Shown here piece by piece: positions 1 through 5,761 of a DNA stretch of 5,876 nucleotides. Source of the stretch: an uncultured Clostridium sp. (GTDB lineage Bacteria; Bacillota; Clostridia; Peptostreptococcales; Peptostreptococcaceae); contig URRU01000113.1 of assembly GCA_900550335.1 (NCBI GenBank), positions 1-5,876 of the forward strand, read 5' to 3'. Positions within the stretch are counted from its first letter, which is position 1; each line of letters opens with the position of its first letter. The translations under genes and the position numbers were made by a program. Below the pieces are notes generated by a model. It was not told the DNA's origin. It was given only the letters and a program-made list of their open reading frames with translations, and searched no databases.

Positions 1-50
1 TTTTTTCTGAAAAAATAATATGATTTTTTGCGTTGCTCTCTACACTGTTT

Positions 51-114
51 TTTTTTGAAAAAACAAAAAAGCGTACGGGAACGGAAATGTACGCTTTTTT
101 GTTTTTTCAAAAAA
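51..114. terminator. Bidirectional intrinsic terminator (26-bp perfect inverted repeat)
   Basis: Arms at 51-76 and 89-114 are exact reverse complements, with a 12-base loop (77-88). The inner six pairs are GCGTAC/GTACGC; the outer pairs are runs of six A or T split by single G or C bases. Read on either strand, the GC-containing core is followed by TTTTTTG-TTTTTT, so it should end transcription from both sides. It probably marks the end of a gene lying left of the window and insulates the hydrogenase operon. No reading frame with a start codon is visible in bases 1-50. Confidence 0.85.
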
Positions 115-302
115 TAAATCAAAAAAATTTCAATTTAGAGTTAGAAATTATACAACAAACCTTTTTTAAAGTTAGATAATAAAATAGTATTGTGAGTAAA
201 AGAGATTAACAAAGTAAAAAAGAAAAGGTTTTTTATAGTAAAAAAATATGTTAAAATTATATATAGTTTTAATGAATCTTAAAAACAAATTAACTTTATA
301 TT
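115..302 (+). other. AT-rich intergenic leader region upstream of the hydrogenase operon
   Basis: No gene, tRNA or recognised riboswitch is visible. The stretch is very A/T-rich. It contains a spaced 9-bp inverted repeat (AAACCTTTT at 157-165, AAAAGGTTT at 223-231) and one TTAACAA at 206-212, which resembles half of a Rex operator but has no matching partner at the right distance. It must hold the operon promoter, because a strong terminator lies just upstream. Confidence 0.6.
229..257 (+). promoter_or_regulatory. Putative sigma-A promoter of the flavoprotein-hydrogenase operon
   Basis: An extended -10 element, TGTTAAAAT, lies at 249-257 (TG, one base, then TAAAAT at 252-257). Seventeen bases upstream is TTTTTT (229-234), a poor -35 match, so the extended TG would have to compensate. 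Transcription would start near 264, giving a leader of about 50 bases. In such AT-rich DNA other -10-like strings occur, for example TATATA just downstream, so the exact site is uncertain. Confidence 0.35.
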
Positions 303-307
303 GGAGG
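303..307 (+). promoter_or_regulatory. Ribosome binding site deciding the start of the flavoprotein gene
   Basis: GGAGG is 7 bases from the ATG at 315 and only 4 bases from the in-frame GTG at 312, so ATG 315 is the better start. An out-of-frame ATG at 310 is followed at once by TGA, giving ATGTGATG, a start-stop-start overlap. Confidence 0.8.
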
Positions 308-314
308 ATATGTG

Positions 315-2150
315 ATGAGCAGACTTATACTTACAACACCAAACAGTGCTCAGAAAGTAGTAGACGGTCTTTATAAAGACTTAGAAAGAAGATTAGATGC
401 TGGACCATCAGCACTATGTCCAGTTGATTTATCTTTATCTTTTTTAACTATGTGTCACGCCCAGTCTTGTGGAAAATGTGTTCCATGTAGAGTTGGACTT
501 GAACAGTTAAAAGCACTATTAACAGACGTTTTAGAGGGAGAAGCAGATTTAGAAACTATAGACTTAATAGAAAAAACAGCTAAAGTTATAGTAAATTCTG
601 CTGATTGCGCAATAGGATACGAAGCAGCTAGAATGGTTCTACAGGGAGTTCAGGGCTTCAGAGATGATTACGTTTCTCATATAGAACATGGAGTATGTTC
701 TCAGTCATTCAAAGACCAGGCAGTTCCTTGTGTTGCTCTATGTCCAGCAGGAGTTGATATTCCAGGATATATAGCACTTGTTAGAGAAGGAAGATACCGG
801 GATGCAATAAGATTAATAAGAAAAGACAACCCGTTCCCAACAGCTTGTGCTCTTGTTTGTGAACATCCATGTGAAGCAAAATGTAGAAGAAACATGATAG
901 ACGATGCTATAAATATAAAAGGTATAAAAAGATTTGCAGCTGATAATGCAGGAGTTGTTCCAGCTCCAGAATGTGCACCATCAACAGGTAAAAAAGTTGC
1001 AATAGTAGGTGGAGGACCAGGAGGTCTTACTGCTGCATACTTCTTATCATTAATGGGACACAAAGCAGTTGTTTTCGAAAAAGAACAGAAATTAGGAGGA
1101 ATGCTTCACTTCGGTATACCAGAATACCGTCTACCAGAAGCAAGACTTCATGAAGATATAGACGCTATATTATCTACAGGAGTAGAAGTTAAATACGGCG
1201 TTAATATAGGAAAAGATGTTACATTAAAAGAATTACAGGATGAGTACGATGCAATGTTCATAACAATAGGTGCTCAGCTTGACAAAAAACTTAACATGGA
1301 AGGTGAAGACAGCGAAGGAGTTATATCTGCTGTTGAAATGCTTCACAATATAGGTTTAGGTGAAAAACCAGACTTTAGAGGTAAGAGAGTTGCTGTTATC
1401 GGTGGAGGTAACGTTGCAATGGATGCTGCTAGAACTTCAATAAGATTAGGTGCAGACGATGTTAAGATAGTTTACAGAAGAAGAAAAGATGATATGACAG
1501 CTCTTCTTGAAGAAATAGAAGGTGCAGAAGCAGAAGGATGCGAACTTGTTACACTTCAGGCTCCAGCTAGAGTTGAAGCTGATGAAGATGGAAAAGTTGT
1601 TGCACTTTGGACTCAGCCTCAGTTAATAGGAAAAGTTGATAGAGGTAGACCAAAACCAGTAAAAGCTAACTTACCAGAAGAAAGAATAGAATGTGATATA
1701 GTAATAGTTGCTATAGGACAGAATATAGATTACAAAGACTGTGAAGACTTCGGTATACCAACTAAATGGGGTAACTTAATATCTTTAGATGATACTTCAA
1801 TAAAAGGAATGCCAGGAGTATTTACAGGTGGGGACTGTGCAACAGGACCAGCTACTGTTATAAAAGCTATAGCTGCAGGTAAAACAGCTGCTGCTAATAT
1901 AGACCAGTATCTTGGATTCAACCACAAAATAGAATGTGATGTAGAAATACCACAGCCTAGATTAGAAAATAAACCAGCTTGTGGTAGAGTTAATATAACT
2001 GAAAAACCAGCATCAGAAAGAAAAACTAACTTTGAAGAAGCTGAATGTGGCATGACTTGTGAAGGAGCTATGCAGGAAGCTTCAAGATGTTTAAGATGTG
2101 ATAAATTCGGTTACGGAATATTCAGAGGAGGTAGAGTAGAGAGATGGTAA
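315..2150 (+). CDS. NuoF-type Fe-S / GltD-like FAD-NAD(P)H oxidoreductase, partner of the [FeFe]-hydrogenase
   Basis: This 611-residue cytosolic iron-sulfur flavoprotein probably exchanges electrons between NAD(P)H and the hydrogenase encoded next. Residues are counted from ATG 315; an in-frame GTG three bases earlier is less likely. The N-terminal ~115 residues match the iron-sulfur part of NuoF: SCGKCVPCR gives C52, C55 and C58, and C98 in DCAIG is the fourth ligand. The FMN and NADH domains of NuoF are absent. A GltD/NfnB-like body follows: C139, C143, C178, C182, C186 and C190 as Fe-S ligands; an FAD Rossmann motif VGGGPGG at 232-237; an NAD(P)H motif IGGGNVA at 363-368 followed by YRRR at 387-390, whose arginines suggest NADPH; and a closing FAD motif TGGDC near 504-508. 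The tail has C578, C582, C592 and C595, possibly another cluster. GltD proteins are about 470-490 residues, so both ends are extended. The gene overlaps the hydrogenase gene by 7 bases. The family assignment is firm; the NADPH preference and the physiological direction are inferred. Confidence 0.9.
   Translation: MSRLILTTPNSAQKVVDGLYKDLERRLDAGPSALCPVDLSLSFLTMCHAQSCGKCVPCRVGLEQLKALLTDVLEGEADLETIDLIEKTAKVIVNSADCAIGYEAARMVLQGVQGFRDDYVSHIEHGVCSQSFKDQAVPCVALCPAGVDIPGYIALVREGRYRDAIRLIRKDNPFPTACALVCEHPCEAKCRRNMIDDAINIKGIKRFAADNAGVVPAPECAPSTGKKVAIVGGGPGGLTAAYFLSLMGHKAVVFEKEQKLGGMLHFGIPEYRLPEARLHEDIDAILSTGVEVKYGVNIGKDVTLKELQDEYDAMFITIGAQLDKKLNMEGEDSEGVISAVEMLHNIGLGEKPDFRGKRVAVIGGGNVAMDAARTSIRLGADDVKIVYRRRKDDMTALLEEIEGAEAEGCELVTLQAPARVEADEDGKVVALWTQPQLIGKVDRGRPKPVKANLPEERIECDIVIVAIGQNIDYKDCEDFGIPTKWGNLISLDDTSIKGMPGVFTGGDCATGPATVIKAIAAGKTAAANIDQYLGFNHKIECDVEIPQPRLENKPACGRVNITEKPASERKTNFEEAECGMTCEGAMQEASRCLRCDKFGYGIFRGGRVERW
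2126..2131 (+). promoter_or_regulatory. Ribosome binding site of the hydrogenase gene, inside the upstream gene
   Basis: AGGAGG lies 12 bases before ATG 2144, a slightly long spacing, and is embedded in the last codons of the flavoprotein gene. With the ATGGTAA overlap (2144-2150) it suggests translational coupling and matched amounts of the two subunits. Confidence 0.7.
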
Positions 2151-3880
2151 GACTAACAATAGATGGAATAGCAGTAGAAGTACAGGAAGGTACTAAAATA
2201 CTAGATGCAGCTGCTCAGGCTGGAATAAAAATACCTACTCTTTGCTTCCTAAAAGATATAAATGAAATAGGTGCTTGTAGAGTATGTGTTGTTGAAGTTG
2301 AAGGATGCGACCAGTTAGTTGCAGCATGTAACAATGTTGTAGAAGAAGGAATGGTTATACATACTAACAGTCCAAAAGTAAGAGAAACAAGAAGAGTAAA
2401 TGTTGAGTTAATATTATCTCAGCATGATTGTAGATGTGCTACATGCGTTAGAAGTGGAAACTGTGAATTACAGACAATTTCTAATGATTTAGGAATAATA
2501 GATCTTCCATACAATCAGAAATTCAAGAAAAAACCTTGGAACAAAGATTTCCCACTTATAAGAGACTCATCAAAATGTATAAAATGTATGAGATGTGTTC
2601 AGGTATGTGAAAACGTACAGAATACTAGAATATGGGAAGTTGGAAACACTGGTTCAAGAACTGATGTAGTGGTTTCTTTAAATAGAAAAATAGAAGAATC
2701 TGACTGTGCACTTTGCGGTCAGTGTATAACTCACTGTCCAGTAGGGGCTTTAAGAGAAAGAGACGATGTTGATAAAGTATTTGATGCTTTAGCAGATCCA
2801 GAAAAAATAACAGTAGTTCAGGTTGCTCCAGCAGTTAGAGCAGCTTGGGGAGAATCTTTAGGACTTGAAAGAGAATCAGCTACAGTTAAGAGATTAGTTG
2901 CAGCTCTTAGAAAAATGGGATTCAACTACATATTCGATACAACATTCAGTGCCGACCTTACAATAATGGAAGAAGGTAGCGAATTTGTTGAAAAACTTAA
3001 AAATAAAGAAAATAATAAATTCCCAATGTTTACATCATGCTGTCCAGGTTGGGTAAGATATATGAAATCTCATTACCCAGATATGGTAGATCTTTTATCT
3101 ACTTCAAAATCTCCACAGCAGATGTTCGGGGCTATAGCTAAATCATACTATGCAGAATTATTAGATGTTTCTCCAGATAAGATATACTCAATATCTATAA
3201 TGCCTTGTATAGCTAAAAAACATGAATGTGATATACCAACAATCAATGATACAGAAGCTGACAAAGATGTAGATGTTGTTATAACAACTAGAGAAGTTGA
3301 TAGAATGATAAGAGCAGAACATATAGATGTTGCAAATCTTGAAGAAGAAGAATTTGATATGCCACTTGGTGTAGGTACAGGTGCCGGAGTTATATTCGGA
3401 GCTACAGGTGGTGTTATGGAAGCAGCATTACGTTCAGCATACTACCTAGTAACTGGTGAAAACCCAGATCCAGATGCATTCAAAGAAGTTAGAGGAATGG
3501 ACGGATGGAAAGAATCTCAGATAGAAATAAACGGAACTGTTGTTAAGACTGCTGTTACAAGTGGGCTTAAAAACACTGATAAATTAATACAGGCTATAAG
3601 AAATGGCGAAGTTGAATATGACTTTGTTGAAGTTATGGCTTGTCCTGGTGGATGTTCAGGTGGTGGAGGTCAGCCTATACATTTAGGTCAGACTTCTAAC
3701 AGAGTAGATAATCTTTATAAATTAGATAAAGAAGCTAATTTAAGATTCTCTCATGAAAACCCATCAATAGTTAAGGTTTATGAAGATTATTTAGGAGCTC
3801 CAATGTCAGAAAAAGCTCATAAACTACTTCATACTGATCATGAATCTTGGGATATGCCTTTATCTCCAAAATTTGATTAA
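2144..3880 (+). CDS. hydA: [FeFe]-hydrogenase, CpI-like (M3) catalytic subunit, glutamate-synthase-linked (A2) type context
   Basis: This catalytic subunit interconverts 2H+ plus electrons and H2 in the cytosol. The 578 residues have the full CpI order. A NuoG-like [2Fe-2S] domain has C34, C45, C48 and C62. A His-Cys [4Fe-4S] site has H94, C98, C101 and C107. Two ferredoxin-type clusters use C145, C148, C151, C155 and C188, C191, C194, C198. The H-cluster domain carries all three signatures: TSCCPGW (C299 proton relay, C300 ligand), MPCIAKKHE (C355) and MACPGGCSGGGGQP (C500, C504). The Fe-hydrogenase small-subunit region closes the protein (about 520-565). By alignment from memory with Clostridium pasteurianum CpI, the proton-path acids and serine are kept (E277, E280, S319), with K284 where CpI has R286. 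Nothing suggests inactivation. Maturases HydE, HydF and HydG are needed but not encoded here. No NuoE-like subunit is present, unlike trimeric HydABC enzymes. The overlap with the preceding flavoprotein gene makes that protein the likely redox partner. Chemistry is nearly certain; the group A2 label rests on gene context. Confidence 0.95.
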   Translation: MVRLTIDGIAVEVQEGTKILDAAAQAGIKIPTLCFLKDINEIGACRVCVVEVEGCDQLVAACNNVVEEGMVIHTNSPKVRETRRVNVELILSQHDCRCATCVRSGNCELQTISNDLGIIDLPYNQKFKKKPWNKDFPLIRDSSKCIKCMRCVQVCENVQNTRIWEVGNTGSRTDVVVSLNRKIEESDCALCGQCITHCPVGALRERDDVDKVFDALADPEKITVVQVAPAVRAAWGESLGLERESATVKRLVAALRKMGFNYIFDTTFSADLTIMEEGSEFVEKLKNKENNKFPMFTSCCPGWVRYMKSHYPDMVDLLSTSKSPQQMFGAIAKSYYAELLDVSPDKIYSISIMPCIAKKHECDIPTINDTEADKDVDVVITTREVDRMIRAEHIDVANLEEEEFDMPLGVGTGAGVIFGATGGVMEAALRSAYYLVTGENPDPDAFKEVRGMDGWKESQIEINGTVVKTAVTSGLKNTDKLIQAIRNGEVEYDFVEVMACPGGCSGGGGQPIHLGQTSNRVDNLYKLDKEANLRFSHENPSIVKVYEDYLGAPMSEKAHKLLHTDHESWDMPLSPKFD

Positions 3881-3897
3881 TTTTATATAGGAAAAAT

Positions 3898-3930
3898 GAG
3901 CTGCTGCAAAAAATTGTAGCGGCTCTTTTT
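3898..3930 (+). terminator. Intrinsic terminator of the hydrogenase operon
   Basis: The 12-pair stem has GAGCTGCTGCAA (3898-3909) against TTGTAGCGGCTC (3914-3925), with two G-U pairs, an AAAA loop and TTTTT at 3926-3930. It begins 18 bases after the hydA stop codon. AAAAA just upstream of the stem could extend pairing with the T run. Confidence 0.92.
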
Positions 3931-3997
3931 ATGCTTAAAATTGGAATGATTATATTTTTAGCGAAAATTTAGCAAGAAACCTAGAGATTATATTTTA

Positions 3998-4032
3998 CTC
4001 CAGGCTTCGAACTTTGCTTTTTTCAAGCGGAG
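3998..4032. other. Bulged hairpin of unknown role in the convergent intergenic gap
   Basis: CTCC (3998-4001), GCTT (4004-4007) and GAA (4009-4011) can pair with TTC (4022-4024), AAGC (4025-4028) and GGAG (4029-4032). This makes eleven pairs with a two-base and a one-base bulge around a T-rich loop. No T run follows on either strand, so it is not a terminator. It could be the 5' fold of a small RNA ending at the 4066-4106 terminator, or chance. No protein-coding frame with a ribosome binding site is present around it. Confidence 0.25.
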
Positions 4033-4065
4033 CTATAAGTTATTAGAGATTTTTGTTAATAAATG

Positions 4066-4106
4066 AAGAAAGCTCGGATGTAGGAAAAACATCCGAGCCT
4101 TCTTTT
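4066..4106. terminator. Second strong intrinsic terminator, possibly bidirectional
   Basis: GCTCGGATGT (4072-4081) pairs perfectly with ACATCCGAGC (4089-4098) across a 7-base loop. AAGAA/TTCTT extend the stem after one A-C mismatch. On the plus strand it ends in CTTCTTTT. On the minus strand the stem is followed by TTTCTTCATTT, so it can also stop prdC transcripts about 165 bases after their stop codon. As the hydrogenase operon already has its own terminator, this is either the prdC terminator, a back-up, or the end of an unseen small transcript. Confidence 0.8.
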
Positions 4107-4262
4107 GTTGGTTATATTTTAAAAGGTTAATTTTGCAATCATATTAATTAATTACTAAGTATGTGACTTTTAAATCACGATTATATATTTACATTTTAAA
4201 AAGTTTAAAATTTGTTATAAAAAATTTTAAAAGTTATTGTCAAAAGATTAAAATCTTTTTAT
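4107..4262. other. AT-rich spacer downstream of prdC, no gene seen
   Basis: No reading frame or RNA gene is supported. Within it TTTAAAATTT (4204-4213) and AAATTTTAAA (4222-4231) form a 10-bp A/T-only inverted repeat with an 8-base spacer. This is not stable enough to call a terminator without a folding calculation. Confidence 0.4.
4242..4259 (-). terminator. Weak A/T hairpin just after the prdC stop codon
   Basis: AAAAGATT (4242-4249) and AATCTTTT (4252-4259) form an 8-bp inverted repeat with a two-base spacer that would have to open slightly to make a loop. It begins three bases after the prdC stop codon on the minus strand and is followed by only a short T run and no GC core. It could be a weak terminator or a 3'-end stabiliser; the 4066-4106 hairpin is a better terminator candidate. 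Confidence 0.3.
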
Positions 4263-5564
4263 TTATTTTTTGATTTTTCTTATAAGCATCATTCCTACAG
4301 ATCTTAATGCAGCATCTGTACAATGGAATACTGGTACTTTAAGCTGAGGAGCACAAGACATTACAGTGTTTGAACAGTCTGTACAGTTACTTATAAGTAT
4401 AGCTTCTGCACCAGCTCTCTTTAAGTTCATAACTTTCTGAACCTGTCCTGGACAGTGTCCTGGGTTTTCACATTTACGAGAACCGTTTTTCATTTCTATA
4501 GCCTGTTTACAGTATTCTACACCAACTATTTCTTTAGCGCCCATACTTTCAGCTAACTGTTCTAGTCTTTCTTTGTTTCCACCACAAGCACAAACTAGAA
4601 GTCCCATTTTTTCAGGAGCTTTCCAGAATGGATTAGTAACTATTATACCACCTGTAGTTTTAACAACTGGAGAATCTAAAGTAGTTCTCTTTCCAGTGAA
4701 AGGTCCACCCATTATTATTTCTCCGTATTCTTCAGTAGCTAATCCGCCAGCTCTTTCTATCATTTCGCCAACAGTAGTACCTATTGGAACATTTCTGAAT
4801 GTTTTTATGTTGTCGCCGTTTATTAAACCAGCAACAGTCATATCTTTGTCTATTAGAGGCTTTTTGAACTCTATAGCTTCCTGTATTCTATATAATGTTT
4901 CAAGGTTTATAACTATTGCATCAGCTGCAAGAGGTAGATCAGTTACGTTTAATAAAGTACCTAATGCTTCTCTTATTAAAGCTCTTTCTTCGCCCATTGG
5001 GTACATGTTTTCAAGGCCATGTATAGTTATGTTATCGCAGTCTATAGCAGCTTCAAGTTTAGCTATTTCTTCTGTATGTAAGCTTTTTATACCTATTATA
5101 GCTTTTTCTGCATTAACCATATCCATTACAGTTTTAACGCTTTTTACTACGTATTCAGCGTTTTCGTTTATATATCTCATATTGTGATCAAGTATTGGTT
5201 CACATTCAGCAGCATTTATAAGAAGTACGCCACCTTTTTCGAATGGTTTACCAAGTTTTACGTGAGTAGGGAATCCTGCTCCACCAAGTCCAACTATACC
5301 AGCTTCTCTTACTAGGTCTATTGGTTCAGTTGAAGTTAATTCAACGAATTTGTCGTCCTGTTCTTCGTTAGCTTTTATAGTTATTTTTTTATCATCTATT
5401 GATTCTACAACTCCGTAGATACTAGCGTGTATATTCTGTCCAAGTTTTCCTTCAGGACATTTAGCTATAAGCTGTCCTCTTTTTACTTCGTCGCCAACAG
5501 CAACAACTGGTTCACTAGGTGCTCCAACACCCTGGCTAAGTAAAAAATCGTAATTTATCTGCAT
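4263..5564 (-). CDS. prdC: PrdC: RnfC-like electron-transfer protein associated with D-proline reductase
   Basis: This 433-residue protein belongs to the PrdC family, thought to deliver electrons to the PrdA/PrdB D-proline reductase in Stickland fermentation. It has no signal peptide or membrane segment and should be cytosolic, perhaps docking on the Rnf complex. The N-terminus has a biotinyl-lipoyl-like region (GAPSEPVVAVGD, then NIHASIYG, about 14-51). An RnfC/NuoF-like nucleotide-binding region follows, with GLGGAGFPT (92-100), NAAECEP (117-123) and YPMGEE (188-193). An SLBB-like segment lies at about 240-280, then MGGPFTG (285-291). RnfC's ferredoxin repeats are missing. Instead the last 115 residues carry nine cysteines: C325, C327, C352, C365, C371, C394, C397, C404 and C415. 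PrdC of some clostridia is reported to contain selenocysteine; here the frame has no TGA and all these positions read Cys. The start is secure: TAAGGAGG lies upstream and its TAA is in frame six codons before the ATG. No other prd gene is visible. Confidence in the family is high; its direct electron donor is not known from sequence. Confidence 0.9.
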   Translation of the reverse strand: MQINYDFLLSQGVGAPSEPVVAVGDEVKRGQLIAKCPEGKLGQNIHASIYGVVESIDDKKITIKANEEQDDKFVELTSTEPIDLVREAGIVGLGGAGFPTHVKLGKPFEKGGVLLINAAECEPILDHNMRYINENAEYVVKSVKTVMDMVNAEKAIIGIKSLHTEEIAKLEAAIDCDNITIHGLENMYPMGEERALIREALGTLLNVTDLPLAADAIVINLETLYRIQEAIEFKKPLIDKDMTVAGLINGDNIKTFRNVPIGTTVGEMIERAGGLATEEYGEIIMGGPFTGKRTTLDSPVVKTTGGIIVTNPFWKAPEKMGLLVCACGGNKERLEQLAESMGAKEIVGVEYCKQAIEMKNGSRKCENPGHCPGQVQKVMNLKRAGAEAILISNCTDCSNTVMSCAPQLKVPVFHCTDAALRSVGMMLIRKIKK

Positions 5565-5574
5565 GTGGAATAAT

Positions 5575-5581
5575 CCTCCTT
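5575..5581 (-). promoter_or_regulatory. Ribosome binding site of prdC
   Basis: AAGGAGG on the minus strand, 10 bases before ATG 5564. Together with the in-frame TAA just upstream it fixes the start codon. Confidence 0.85.
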
Positions 5582-5608
5582 AGTGTTCTTCAAATGAACC
5601 GATACACT
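5582..5608 (-). promoter_or_regulatory. Hairpin directly upstream of the prdC ribosome binding site
   Basis: On the minus strand AGTGT (5608-5604) can pair with ACACT (5586-5582). Inside it TTCATTTGAA (5598-5589) is itself a palindrome. An alternative fold pairs GTTC with GAAC. The outer stem ends one base before AAGGAGG, so folding could affect ribosome access or mRNA stability, or the DNA dyad could bind a regulator. The stem is short and the role is inferred only from position. Confidence 0.35.
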
Positions 5609-5761
5609 GGAAAAACAGAAACAACAATGATAAGCAATTTTATAATGTTAGTTGGGGATTAACACTAAATGAAAATAGTTTAATCATACTTGTTTTTAAA
5701 AATGCTAAAAAATATAGCAAATCAAATACTTCTATATGAAGGATGGCTATATTTAAAAACT

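Noticed and set aside
1..50. Tail of a coding sequence at the left edge
   Set aside because: All plus frames reach stops within about 25 bases, and the one open minus frame lacks a start codon.
190..214. Possible Rex operator (TTGTGA...TTAACAA) before the hydrogenase operon
   Set aside because: Only the TTAACAA half matches; the other half is not at the spacing of TTGTTAA-N4-TTAACAA.
701..1063. Open frame of 120 codons on the minus strand inside the flavoprotein gene
   Set aside because: Antisense to conserved coding sequence with clear Fe-S and FAD motifs; no ribosome binding site and a composition typical of a shadow frame.
1730..2053. Open frame of 107 codons on the minus strand inside the flavoprotein gene
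   Set aside because: Shadow of the GltD-like C-terminal region; no recognisable domain or ribosome binding site.
315..2150. Annotation as ordinary glutamate synthase small subunit (gltD)
   Set aside because: The NuoF-type N-terminus, the extended C-terminus and the overlap with hydA point to a hydrogenase partner; no glutamate synthase large subunit is present.
3931..3972. Thirteen-codon frame beginning ATGCTTAAA after the hydA terminator
   Set aside because: No ribosome binding site and no promoter; it starts in the terminator's T run.
3948..3996. Two direct copies of GATTATATTTT in the convergent gap
   Set aside because: Eleven A/T-rich bases recurring in A/T-rich DNA; no third copy and no further structure.
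4573..5187. Open frame of 204 codons on the plus strand across prdC
   Set aside because: Directly antisense to conserved prdC motifs; hydrophobic low-complexity translation without a start signal.
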